Source: Glomus cerebriforme (Eukaryota; Glomeromycota; Glomeromycetes; Glomerales; Glomeraceae). From it: 11,497 nt of DNA. A model generated the notes under the pieces. It did no database searches and was not told the DNA's origin. It was given only the letters and a program-made list of their open reading frames with translations. The position numbers and the translations under genes were made by a program. Shown here one piece after another: positions 1 through 9,156 of this stretch; position 1 is the first letter of the stretch; every line of letters begins with the position of its first letter. The stretch lies in the NCBI GenBank assembly GCA_003550305.1, contig QKYT01000392.1, forward strand, positions 55,649 to 67,145, read 5' to 3'.

Positions 1-203
1 CTAATAACAAGAGAATCACCCATCCCTTGTTTTTAACTAAAAAAAGAAATCTAATAACAAGAGTATCACCCATCCCTTATTTTTAACTAAAAAAAGAAAT
101 CTAATACAAGAAAATTACCACCCATCCTTTGTTTTTAACTAAAAAAAAAGTCTAATACAAAAGAATCACCCATCCCTTGTTTGTCTAAATAAAATAAAAA
201 AAT
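1..203. repeat. Tandem ~50-bp minisatellite, block 1 (cut by window edge)
   Basis: Four consecutive units begin at 1, 51, 101 and 152, each starting CTAATA(A)CAAG. Units 1 and 2 are exactly 50 bp and differ at only two positions; units 3 and 4 carry more changes. The shared core is ACAAGAGAATCACCCATC followed by CCTTGT, a run of T, AACTA and a run of A. Within each unit ACAAG.GA and TC.CTTGT form a near-perfect 8-bp stem around an ATCACCCA loop. The array probably continues to the left of the window. I recognise no coding or RNA function. Confidence 0.9.
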
Positions 204-351
204 ATTGCAAAAAGGATCATAAAGGAATTAAAAAAAATAAAGTCATAAGTATGTTTAAAAAGAGGATAATTTTATCTGTGTGTGAAGTTTGTGATGAGAT
301 CATTCTGTTTATAATATAAACAACATGACCTTATTGCAAACTCCTCACAAC

Positions 352-433
352 CTATAATAATAATTAAAAAAATATTAGTAAACAGTGAAATTATAGTTTC
401 ATATATTTAAAGCTAAATAAATATAACATTTAC
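352..433 (-). other. Possible spliceosomal intron (gene unidentified)
   Basis: On the minus strand a donor AAG|GTAAAT (exon edge at 434) is followed 82 bp later by TTATTATTATAG|GTTG (exon edge at 351), with a TTTACTAAT branch-like motif between them. Joining the flanks keeps one short frame open (ending IKVVRSLQ then stop). This could be the last intron of a small minus-strand gene, but no protein family is recognisable and such signals arise easily in AT-rich DNA. Confidence 0.2.
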
Positions 434-502
434 CTTAATAGAGAACTTGATTATAGCTGAAATGAATAGATTAAAGAATAGAAGATCTAAACAAAAAAAA
501 AG

Positions 503-650
503 TACCAATCTCCTTGCTTGTCTAAAGAAAAAAAAAATAACAAGAGAATCACCCATCTCCTTGTATAACTAAAAAAAAGAAATAACAAGGGAATCACCCA
601 TCTCCTAAAGAAAAATAAAAAACAAGGGAATCACCCATCTAAAGTAAAAA
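503..650. repeat. Degenerate second block of the same minisatellite
   Basis: The core (A)ACAAGRGAATCACCCATCT recurs at about 538, 582 and 620, with a weaker start near 503 (ACCAATCTCCTTG). Units are shorter, about 38-45 bp, and the A-rich spacer varies, so this is an eroded or independently contracted copy of the array at 1-203. The single ambiguous base of the window, an N at 657, lies in the poly-A run just after it and probably marks an unresolved homopolymer. Confidence 0.8.
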
Positions 651-660
651 AAAAAANAAA

Positions 661-1798
661 AAAGATTATGTAAATAAAATAAATAATATAAGAAAAATAA
701 ATCAAAATTCTTTTTAACAGAACACTAACCTTTTTCAATTTTTCAATTTATTCCTAAAGATTTTAATATAAATCCAAGAAATCCAAAAGAGTTGAACTAT
801 ATCTTTTTTTTGGCTTGGTAACATTCATTATCAGTTGCATATGGATGATTTATGTAGTAAAATTCTTTCCTAGTCGACATGTCTTCCAATATGTTTACCT
901 TTTTAATTAGTATTCTGAACAAAAAAATAACTATTAGGCAGACAATATTAGTTACTGAAAGAATTAAACAGGATAATATACCATAGTAGATAGGACATAA
1001 GAGCCTTTTAACTGTTTTTTTCAAAAGTTTATCTATTGAATCTAGACAGCACAAAAAAATATACAGAAAATATTGTTGAATCAAAGCATATTTTTTAAAA
1101 TTTAAAGTGAACAAATACAAAATACATCGTTTATTTATACCATTTATATGATTAAATCAATCAATTATTAGTCACAATAATTAGCCATTACATACATAAT
1201 TTATTATTACAAGTCACATATTTTGTTAAATTAAAATATTTACATGATTGTATTACAAAATGACTTTAATATACAAATAATTCTGACAAATGATAGTTTA
1301 ATTATTTTGACATAATGACATGTTGACATGTTGTAGCTAGTTGTTATTGTATATAATGAAATGAGTAATCATAATAATCAGATTGAGATGCATCATCTGA
1401 TTTTTTTTAACTGTGTACAGAAACCGTCATATTAGGTCCATTATTATCAGATTTACACATTTATGATTCATGATTCATGTAATAAAAAAATCAACGTTGT
1501 TGTTGTTGTTGTTTCTATTTTAGTTAATATTTAAATCAATTCATTTCTTTTTTTCGATTTACAATATGCTTAAACCATCAAATTTATTACTTGAAAAGTA
1601 TATAATAATTCTTAAAAACTGATGAATTCTTTAATACAGAAATATTAGTCGAAGAAGAACCAAACACTAAAATTTTTATTTGAATTAGAGCTGGTTCTTA
1701 TTTTCGTACTGCATTATCAAGCAATTAGGTAAAAATAAAAATTGAAAATAATTTTATTACCAAGTATTAAAGTGGAAGTATTCAAAATTCCTATCAAG
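661..1798. other. AT-rich stretch without supported gene
   Basis: No recognisable gene. The longest open frame, minus 797-1120, begins at TTG with no upstream in-frame ATG. It encodes about 107 residues with one or two hydrophobic stretches but no family motif, so I do not call it. Other contents are a short direct repeat of TGACATGT near 1317 and the GTT microsatellite at 1496. Confidence 0.6.
1496..1513. repeat. (GTT)6 microsatellite
   Basis: Six uninterrupted GTT triplets follow CAAC, flanked by AT-rich DNA. No open frame around it suggests that it codes for a residue tract. Confidence 0.9.
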
Positions 1799-1873
1799 GT
1801 AAGTCATTTTTTTTTTACTAATTTTATTAAGTATTTTTATAATGGTAAACAAAAATCGCACTTTTTATTGCAG
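1799..1873 (+). other. Isolated intron-like segment, host gene unknown
   Basis: An ideal donor CAAG|GTAAGT at 1799 is followed by an ACTAAT branch-like motif at 1817 and an acceptor TTTTTATTGCAG at 1873, giving a 75-bp intron of the same size as those in the MULE relics. The upstream frame (KWKYSKFLS) would continue to SQLVEPY and stop after joining. Flanking exons are too short and broken to identify, so this may be the fossil of another gene. Confidence 0.3.
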
Positions 1874-2141
1874 TCAACTAGTTGAGCCTTATTGATTTTG
1901 AAAAAAAATATCTATTTACAATAAAAACAAAACAAAATTTCTATCAGTTCAGAATATTTTGAAAAGAGGTCACCAATTTATAGAAATTTCAATTTAAAAT
2001 AGTGCTTTTCAACAAGAATTCTGAATTACTATCAGATATCACAAAATGGGTTGATATACCAACATTTAAAGCCTTAATTCAATCATTCATCTCGAAATTT
2101 TCAAGTTTAAAGAAATAAATAATAAAATTAATTTTTTTTTA
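1874..2141. other. AT-rich flank, no gene seen
   Basis: Lies downstream of the MULE A relic in that relic's own direction. Minus-strand frames here are interrupted and match nothing I recognise. A poly-T/poly-A run at 2131-2148 ends the recognisable MULE A homology. Confidence 0.5.
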
Positions 2142-2813
2142 AAAAAAATCAAACATAGTTGTCTTTAAAATAGATATTTCAGAAAATACTGAACGTGCTA
2201 AAAGTTCCTAATGACCACTCATTCCACATATAACTCCAAATCCATACAAGAGAATTTTTTTTACAATAATTATTCATTTCTAGAATAGCTTGTTCATGAA
2301 TTTGATTTGAATTTAAAAATTGTCCAGTTGAATTTGGAATTAGTGGATGTAAATGAAGATGCTGATTCATTAAATTCCAAATAAAGGCCAATATTTGTTA
2401 GGACAAAATCAGATTTTTGTTTTTTTATTTGCTGATAATGTTGGAATGAATTGTATATCATTAAATGAAAATTTCTATTTGCTTGATATTCATCATAATT
2501 TGTGCTTGTCATTACTCTATAATCTTTAATTTTATTTCAACTGCCGTTGAATATGCCATTTACAGAGTTGTATTTTATTTCAGGCCATGTAATTTGTACA
2601 GAAATTTGAACAAAATCTTTATCCGTCAGGAAAAATATCGGATTAAGTAATATCTGATCATGAAGTGATTTCAAAAATATTGTAATCACATTGGTCTTAT
2701 TATTGCACCTGATTTTCCATTTGTTTCAAGAAATAAATAAGCTAATGGGAAACCTGCTTCATTAACTACAGAAATTAAAGCATCTAATTCATACTTTTGA
2801 TCATTTGTTTTAT

Positions 2814-2888
2814 CTAATTTTATTGTAAAAATATTATTAATAATAAAATACTCTAAAATAAAAATATAATTGTATAAATATTACTTAC
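2814..2888 (-). other. Intron inside MULE relic A (splits DAT motif)
   Basis: 75-bp GT-AG intron. The donor is CTACAT|GTAAGT (exon edge 2889) and the acceptor is AATTAG|ATAAAAC (exon edge 2813). Removing it joins ACA T to AT AAA and gives the uninterrupted family motif DATYKTNDQKYELD across the first catalytic Asp, which strongly supports the boundaries. Confidence 0.8.
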
Positions 2889-3437
2889 ATGTAGCATCTA
2901 TACCACATTCACTTATGATTATATTTTGTTCTTGAAGTAATTTTTCAAAATGCAATTGCATGAACAGGACTATCCATTATAAAGAGTATTGAATAATTAT
3001 TCTCATTAAGCTAATATTGTGCTGAAATAAAAGAACTTTCATGATATTTATATTATTCTACCATATAAATTGACCACCAATAATGAATTTGTTTTTGTTT
3101 GAAAGTAATATCCATTCCATTAGCCACCAACTGTGAATATATAGTCTGTGGAAATAAATTCACATTTTTTTTAATAAATTGTTTGGTAATTTCCAAAACA
3201 GTTACATCTGGTGGTAAATTGTGCAAGATGTGATGTTTAACTACAATATATGCAGTATGATCAGTCTCATTAATTAAATTCTTTATTCATCCTTTACAAT
3301 CATATCTGTTCATACTTTTGTGATCACATTGTTTGGTTATATCTGAATTTTTACATGGCTTTTTACTCAGCTCATTGCTTTGAGAGCAAAGATAATAATA
3401 TACAATTCCTTTTTTATTTTCCATCTTAGTATTATAA

Positions 3438-3508
3438 CTAAAAAAAAATTGTATTAGATATAATTAGATTATTAAATAATTAATTAATTAAAATAATAAT
3501 ACTTATAC
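3438..3508 (-). other. Probable intron inside MULE relic A
   Basis: 71-bp segment between TTAG|GTATAAG (exon edge 3509) and TTTTTTTTAG|TTATAA (exon edge 3437). It separates the block ending EADEYN from the block starting TKMENKKG. After joining, a TAG (likely a former Trp codon) and a 1-nt shift remain at the junction, in keeping with decay. Confidence 0.6.
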
Positions 3509-4020
3509 CTAATTGTATTCATCTGCTTCTGATATAATATTAGCAATATTATCAGTTATTACTTTAGAATTATATGAAATTCTGCAATATCAATAGAATA
3601 AGACACTTCGAAAGTATTACTATTTGGATGTGTATTTTCTTTGAATTTGGTGATATTTTCAATTATAACCTCTGCTAAATCTTCAATATAAATATGGTTA
3701 TTTGGTTTAATTTTATCATTTTCTTTTCTATTTGTTTTTTCTGATTAGTTGTAAAGTCACCTGATGATTTTTATTAAATTGTCTACACGCATTACACATT
3801 TTTCTTCTATCAAAAAAGTCAAGACCATATATTTTGAGCATCCAGAGCATGTTTTTAGGGTAATAGTTTTAGTGTTATCATTATTTGAATCCATTATTTA
3901 TTAAACAATAATATAACTTTAGTAAAATAGAAAAAAGAAATGGTATAAAGTATAATGTAAAAGTCAAATATTGTAATTATTATAATATTACCCATTTTTA
4001 GAAATGATCATCATCTTAAG

Positions 4021-4137
4021 TTACGTGAACGTGACATTTTTCTGATTTACCCAGAAAAATTCTATTCCACGTGATTTCGGCCGGAATTATATATTCTCGG
4101 CCTGCATTAAGAAATTAAGCATGTGACAAATAAGATG
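4021..4137. repeat. CACGTG-type palindrome cluster with hairpin (repeat fragment)
   Basis: Contains TTACGTGAACGTGAC, a perfect 9-bp inverted repeat (ATTTTTCTG at 4036-4044 with CAGAAAAAT at 4052-4060), CCACGTGATTTCGGCCGG at 4067-4084 and CATGTGACAAATA at 4120-4132. It is locally richer in G+C than its surroundings. The 13-mer at 4120 is the exact reverse complement of 10855-10867. Probably the eroded end of a repeat or transposon family rather than a working regulatory site. Confidence 0.5.
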
Positions 4138-4411
4138 GAACAAATAGAAAAAAATCTGTCCCTAGAATACATAGTAAAAATGGACACCGGTGACAAATTT
4201 TAAAGGTCACACGAGGTGAAAAAATTTCTGGTGATACTGGGGAAGATATTTTTCTGCAGTGATACTGTGGATACAATTGTAGACATTTATGTCACACCAT
4301 TGTTAAACAACTGGGGTGTGGGAAAACAAGTCAATGATATACTTAAATGCTTTCATGAAACACATTCTTCAACATCAAAAAACAAACTGACCACCCACCA
4401 AGGATGCATAG

Positions 4412-4507
4412 GATGGCATTCCTCCTGAATATTATAGAAAATTAATCGGTAGCATGTCTCAGAGGATTGATGTTGTTATTTCTGCGAATGGAAATAGAAT
4501 TAATTAA
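4412..4507 (+). pseudogene. C-terminal fragment of a Tc1/mariner-type transposase
   Basis: 31 sense codons and a TAA at 4505-4507 read DGIPPEYYRKLIGSMSQRID followed by VVISANG. This matches the usual C-terminus of Tc1-like transposases (IP.EY..KL..SM..R....I.A.G). The upstream frame is closed by a TAG at 4409-4411. No catalytic Asp blocks are visible, so only the tail survives. The open frame at 4216-4428 is in another register and starts at GTG; its only notable trait is slightly higher G+C, and it may be out-of-frame transposon remnant. No matching inverted terminus was identified downstream. Confidence 0.65.
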
Positions 4508-5008
4508 TAAATTTTGTAAAATTCAATAAAGGGAATCATATTTAACATTATATTTAATGTATATATAAAGTGCTTGAACCGCTTTGGAAAGCTTAAAAAA
4601 ACTTATCTTCAGTAGTAAGTTTATGATATGTATTTTTTATTTCTAATAAGTATCTAAATAATTATGGCCACCATAACTTAAATAAACAATTTATGATCTA
4701 ATTTATTTAAATAATATTATTCTGAAAATTCAATTGGTATAGTTAATTATTCATTCAGAGATATTTATTTTAAATCAAATAGAAATTGGTCAATTTTTAT
4801 AGTTCAGATTATTATCCAGCTGAAATCGATTCAAAAATTTAAAAATATATTATTTTATTTTATTAAAAAAAAAATATTCTTTATAATATTTATTTAAAAA
4901 CTGATTTTAGTGATTATTGCTAATAAAATAATTATTCATTAAAAATTCTATACTAAATAATATAAAATAAATAATTACTTAAAAATGTGACTGTTTAATA
5001 TTCTTCAT
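4508..5008. other. AT-rich stretch, no gene seen
   Basis: Very AT-rich sequence after the Tc1-like tail. The segment GTGCTTGAACCGCTTTGG near 4570 is where the terminal repeat of a Tc1 element could lie, but I found no partner for it. Nothing else stands out. Confidence 0.5.
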
Positions 5009-5340
5009 TTGTTTGTTGTATTTTTCAATTTTCTATCTTTTACTGTATTTTTTTTCAAATTGTTTTTTCCTTCTTATCCATTCTTGAAATGTACTTTTAT
5101 TTCCTTTTGTTTCTTCCTTATCAGCTATTATTGGCTAGCTGTTTCTTTTATTATTCTTTTAAAGTCCACTTATTTGCTGCATTTCTTTTTTTCCTTCAGC
5201 AAATTTTCTCTTTCGCTTATTATTTCTTTTAACTTGTTATCAGTCTTTTCTTTTATTTCCACTTTTTTCCTTCTGCATCTTTGTTATCTTGAACTCCAAT
5301 TATCTGTTGTATATTTATTTATTCTTTTTTTTCATTAATT
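5009..5340. other. Pyrimidine-rich strand-asymmetric block
   Basis: The plus strand is dominated by T and C (TTCTTTT, TTTCCTTC, TTTATTTCC), which opens a 109-residue plus frame made almost wholly of Phe, Leu, Ser and Ile. That composition is what pyrimidine-rich DNA gives by chance. The minus strand would instead be Lys/Glu rich, resembling an eroded coiled-coil coding region, but it is broken in every frame. No family is recognised. Confidence 0.5.
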
Positions 5341-5362
5341 TTAAATAAAGCTTTTAATTGTT

Positions 5363-5509
5363 TCACAATCCAACATGTTGAAATGGGGTTATTATCTTGA
5401 ATATTTCTTCCTTAAAGTTATTACATATTTCTAATTTTATCTCAAAGTAGTTCTTTCTTCTTCTTCCATAATCTTGCAAAATCTTTCTATTATGATGATC
5501 TCTTTAATC
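5363..5509 (-). pseudogene. Short coding-like trace, unidentified
   Basis: A minus frame of about 48 codons, ending with TGA at 5365-5363, reads a mixed-charge peptide (ILQDYGRRRKNYFEIKLEIC then NNFKEEIFKII). Its residue mix is more protein-like than that of surrounding frames. There is no ATG start and no identified family. It may be the end of the same decayed sequence as the purine-rich minus strand of 5009-5340. Confidence 0.2.
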
Positions 5510-5576
5510 TTTAATTTTGCAATGTCAAACATAAATAACATAAATATAAGAAAATAAAGAGAGGAATACTAATCTA

Positions 5577-5765
5577 AACCAAACCAGTCACTATCTGACT
5601 GGTTTTTCCTTGCCTGATAGAGGAAGACCTTATATACAGTATAAGGAAGATAAGGGAGAAAAAAAGAACCAAACCAGCAAGTTAGGAGATACTCAACTAT
5701 CTGACTGGTCTTTTCTTGCCTGATAGAGGGAGACCTCGTAATAGTATAAGGAAGATAATAGGGAG
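5577..5765. repeat. Tandem duplication of a hairpin-bearing 82-99 bp unit
   Basis: Unit 1 (5577-5658) and unit 2 (5667-5765) share AACCAAACCAG, CTATCTGACTGGT, TTGCCTGATAGAGG, AGACCT, AGTATAAGGAAGATAA and GGGAG in the same order. Unit 2 carries extra bases after AACCAAACCAG. Unit 1 has a perfect 10-bp stem (AAACCAGTCA 5581-5590 with TGACTGGTTT 5596-5605, 5-nt loop) and a second 7-bp stem (CCTTATA 5628-5634 with TATAAGG 5640-5646). In unit 2 the first stem is broken by the inserted bases. Function unknown. Confidence 0.85.
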
Positions 5766-6846
5766 TTTAAAGAAGAATCAAAAGAAAAAAGGAAGAATAA
5801 CATTATAGGGGAAATAAAAGAAAGGATAAAATTATAAAGAAAAAAAAATGGTGGCATTTATTTCATTTATATATTATAACTTTATAAAATTTACAAAGGA
5901 TATATCATGAGAACTTATTATATAATCATAGTTTTGTAACCATAGTTTCAAAATTTGTAATCAAATATTAAATTAATACTTAATTTAGTAATGGACTAGC
6001 CAATTTTTAATCCTTGTTTCATCTGTTGTGTTTTATTTTTGGCTTATAAATTTGTGTAATATTAGATTTATTATGATTTTTTTATGTAAACAGAACCATT
6101 TACTAAATTATATATATGGGCTTCCATATAATTATGACATATTCTATTTAGATTTATTATTTAATCAATACTTCTAGATAATTTATTTGTACCATTAATT
6201 ATATCACTATGTGAACCATTTTTTGATATCAAATCTGAGTATGTAGTGAAATAACAGAAGAAATGAAAAAAACAATGCTTTGAATTTATCATTTTGTCCG
6301 AACCTCATAAAAACGTTTTATGTGGATAAAGTAACATATTAATAATTATGTTTAATAGTCATAAATATTTAGGAAGTATTAAATTTTGAAAAAGATTCTT
6401 TTTTTTTTAGTTAAAAAAAAAAGCATTAGAAACTATTGCAAAATGTTTAGAATCCTTTTTTATGAAAAATCAAATACAAATTATAAACATAATAGGTTTA
6501 ATAAAGACTGTATCAAGATATATATTATTATATTTTGTAAATTCCTGATATTCAAAGTTATTGTTCTGAATTTTCTTTACAATATTGTGAAAATTTTTAT
6601 ATTTATAATATTTGAGATACCTTTTAACTTTCTTCAATTTGATTGAAGTATTTATGAGTAAATTTATTAAATTTATTATGAAGAATAATTTTTTTATGCA
6701 TTTTTTTGAATGTACATTAGTGTTGTATTTGAATATCTAATTAATAACTATTTGCATATTATCAGACTTAAAATATTTTATTAGTAAATTATTTCTAGAT
6801 TTAAATTTGTTATAATATACTTTGTTATATAAAAATAATATTGCGA
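5766..6846. other. AT-rich stretch, no gene seen
   Basis: No supported gene. The 86-residue plus frame at 6386 starts at TTG, consists mostly of Ile, Phe, Lys and Asn and has no motif. A perfect 7-bp stem, CATAAAA(ACG)TTTTATG, lies at 6306-6322. The missing N-terminal part of MULE relic B is not recognisable here, so that copy seems truncated near 6847. Confidence 0.6.
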
Positions 6847-7013
6847 ATGCATAAAAAAGTTCTACAAACATGTGAAATATACTATATGGATGCATCAGCA
6901 TCCTTTGAACCTCTCAATACCTCCATTATTCTCTTATACACAAGTTATGCAGTTGAGGCTCTGCCTTTTGGTTTATGCATTACTTAGATGAGTCTGAAGT
7001 TACATTAGAAAAT

Positions 7014-7100
7014 GTGATATTTTCTCTTTTATTTATAGAAAATGAAAACAATATTTTTTATATTTAATAAAAATAATTAATTTTAATTTAAATATGTTAG
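7014..7100 (+). other. Probable intron in MULE relic B
   Basis: 87-bp segment from GAAAAT|GTGATA to AATATGTTAG|TTAAAT. It separates DESEVTLEN from LNLLKTILPPHAFYG, which lie side by side in related transposases as I remember them. It is AT-only in its middle and contains no homology. The donor GTGATA is weak, so the exact 5' edge is uncertain. Confidence 0.55.
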
Positions 7101-7944
7101 TTAAATTTATTGAAGACAATTCTTCTACCACATGCTTTTTATGGACATGAAGCACAAACCAGTCTGATGATTTTTCTTACTGATGACTCAAGTGCAAAGA
7201 GAAATACTCTGAAACATTGTTGGCCATAAGGAATTCATCTTTTGTGCATGTTTTATGTTTTGCAAGCCTTTTGGCAATGGATATATGACTCAAAACATCA
7301 AATTAACAAAGATCATATATTTATTATGAATAAAATAAAAAAGATTCTTTATGTACTAGTATATTCTGAGATGGAATTACACTATTGTGAGTTTAAGTAA
7401 AACTTTTATCATTTGTATCCTTTATTACAGAGATATTTCAAACTTTTATGGGATTATCATTACTTTTGGGCTTTATCAAAATTACCTACTCGCAGAAATA
7501 ATACTATTAATTATATTGAGCATAGTTTTAGAATACTAAAAGACATTATTTTTGCAAGAACTCAGGCATTTAATTTAGTACAAGCATTTCAATTTGTAAC
7601 CTTAAATATGGAGAGATTTTATAAATAACATTTACTTAGCTTCACATATAGATGCCCTGATTATTTATGCTAATGATTTTTATGCCCCAGTTTGGAGATG
7701 GTAGATACGAACTTTATTCAAAAAACAAGTGCAGAAAATGAGTTTACAGTATTAAACACAAGTCAAGATGACCTTTTCTATACTGTGAATAGTGAGATCA
7801 GAATGTGTACATGTCCAGTTGGTATGACTGGTGCACCTTACAAACATAAAAGGTGCAATGGCGATAAAATTTCACATTGCGATCTTAAATTTTTTACTAT
7901 CATATATGCCTAATGATCGAATAGTTTTACATATATTGCACTTG

Positions 7945-8017
7945 ATAAGTAATCTATATATGAAATATTATCATCTTTCTTATTTTAACTGAATTTCACT
8001 TTTATTTTTTCTTTTAG
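7945..8017 (+). other. Probable intron in MULE relic B with mutated donor
   Basis: The acceptor TTTTTTCTTTTAG at 8017 precedes the SFYASL exon. The upstream exon ends PNDRIVLHILHL at about 7944. The bases at the junction are CTTG|ATAAGT, which looks like a GTAAGT donor with its first G changed to A. An alternative GT lies at 7949. Boundaries are approximate. Confidence 0.45.
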
Positions 8018-8222
8018 GTACCATTGCAAAGATAATTCTTTTTATGCATCATTATGTGTAGAACTGGTTTCACAAGAAGCTTTACGAATACCTTCAAAAT
8101 CTTCACAAGAAATTATTGTGGTTTTCAAAATTATTAAAATTGATCTGCAGTAATGATCATTAAAAAACACAAAACACAAAAATACAAAACACAGATTTAA
8201 ATACAAAAAATTGAAATAAAAT

Positions 8223-8479
8223 CCTATGAAAAAAGAATGTCCAGAAATTGCCACCAAAATTGTCCGGGTGCGTCCAGAAAATGACCAGAAAATTGCAATA
8301 TTCTGGACACTGAGATATTGCAATATATTTTAGAAAATATCCTGAAAATGTCTAGATGAGTTAATGTCTCAGTGTCCGAAATATTGCAGTTTTTCGGACA
8401 TTTCCTGGATGTGTGGGACATTTTCTGGATGCACCCGGACAATTTTGGTGGCAATTTCTGGACATTCTTTTTTCATAGG
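8223..8479. mobile_element. Hairpin (foldback) MITE, ~257 bp
   Basis: The outer arms 8222-8283 and 8419-8480 are inverted repeats of 62 bp with one mismatch. They contain GTCCAGAAATTGCCACC and AATTGTCCGGGTG. A second inverted pair (about 8291-8314 with 8367-8390, sharing CACTGAGA and TGCAATATT) lies inside, leaving a loop near 8318-8363, so nearly the whole element can fold on itself. The right arm has an extra ~22 bp formed by a repeated CATCCAG.AAATGTCC unit. AAAAT at 8218-8222 and 8480-8484 could be a 5-bp target duplication but is low complexity. Open frames across it on the minus strand are by-products of the palindrome. Confidence 0.85.
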
Positions 8480-8484
8480 AAAAT

Positions 8485-9156
8485 GATAAAATGTTATAAA
8501 AAGTTGTGTTAAAGCACAAAAAAAAATATAAAATTAATAAAAATCCTCTGCAACCTATTTTATTTAAACATAGTTTCTTCATAATTCATTTAATTAAATA
8601 ATATTATTTACATCATATCTAATGCTAATAAAGATATATAATGTTAGATTAATTTTCATTAAAAAAACAAATAAACAAATGAAATAAACTTATAAAACCT
8701 ACCACTTTACTTAATTTAATATAAATTACTTTTTATTACTACTAAAAATTCATAGAAATTTTATTAGAAATTATTTTAATAAAACAAAAGTTTCTTCTGA
8801 CATATAATTTTTTAAACAAATACACAACACATGTCTTAAAATACTTATTTTATTACTTTAAAATAGGTTAATAAACAACTTTCCTTATGATAACTATACT
8901 GTGATTCCTATTTTTCTTCTGTGTGTTTTTTTGTGTTTTTTCTGATTCAAAGAAAAAAAGTTGTGATTTCAACAGTTAAAGGATATAATACTGGAATTTT
9001 TATTATATAAACCTTAATATTATTATAAAATAAGTTAAATAAAGTATTTATTAACCTAAATATTAAAAAAAAAATGGTAAAAAATATTAAAAAATAAAAA
9101 TTTTATTGTAAGAAACGAATGGACATGTTGTGGCTTAAAAATTTTTTATCACATGC
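8485..9156. other. AT-rich interior of the 8112-9196 element
   Basis: No coding frame of note. TGTGTGTTTTTTTGTGTTTTTTCTG at about 8920-8945 resembles the reverse complement of the A/C-rich tract at 8161-8195 next to the left terminus. The subterminal regions may therefore also be inverted copies, though they are simple in sequence. Confidence 0.4.

Larger units (their letters stand above)
2142..3894 (-). pseudogene. Decayed Mutator-like (MULE) transposase, relic A
   Basis: Cut-and-paste DDE transposase relic of the MULE superfamily. It reads on the minus strand from an ATG at 3894-3892 to about 2142. In order: a zinc-ribbon-like N-terminus (CSGC, then CNAC, split by a frameshift near 3817); an acidic region; a Cys/His region near 3387-3220 (YYLC, RYDCKG, KHHILH) like the zinc finger of many MULEs; HYWW; the first catalytic Asp in DATYKTN (codon 2898-2896, split by an intron); GFPLAYLFLE; the second Asp in FFLTDKD (2623-2621); the CKWHIQR block at about 2564; and the C-terminal WIWSYMWNEW and LLARS blocks. 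Frame shifts lie near 3817, 3735, 3572, 2948, 2698, 2572, 2390 and 2207. Stops lie at 3509-3511, 3287-3289, 3053-3055, 3011-3013, 2532-2534 and 2526-2528. Cannot encode a transposase. No terminal repeats or target duplication were found. Family recognition is from memory and motif order. Confidence 0.88.

Noticed and set aside
1..650. CRISPR-like array
   Set aside because: Units are contiguous with low-complexity A/T spacers that are themselves repeated, there are no unique spacers or cas genes, and the DNA looks eukaryotic.
797..1120. 107-residue minus-strand open frame with hydrophobic segments
   Set aside because: Starts at TTG, has no in-frame ATG upstream, matches no family I know, and AT-rich DNA readily yields hydrophobic frames.
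2465..2650. 61-residue plus-strand frame
   Set aside because: Antisense shadow of relic A (opposite the FFLTDKD and CKWH blocks).
4216..4428. 70-residue plus-strand open frame
   Set aside because: Starts at GTG and is out of register with the recognisable Tc1-like tail that overlaps its end. No motif.
5009..5338. 109-residue plus-strand frame that looks like a membrane protein
   Set aside because: Almost only Phe, Leu, Ser and Ile from a pyrimidine-rich tract; composition explains both its length and its hydrophobicity.
6386..6646. 86-residue plus-strand open frame
   Set aside because: TTG start, Ile/Phe/Lys/Asn composition, no motif.
8042..8582. Three overlapping minus-strand frames of 73-93 residues
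   Set aside because: They run through the palindromic MITE and relic B exon; their similarity to one another comes from the inverted repeat.
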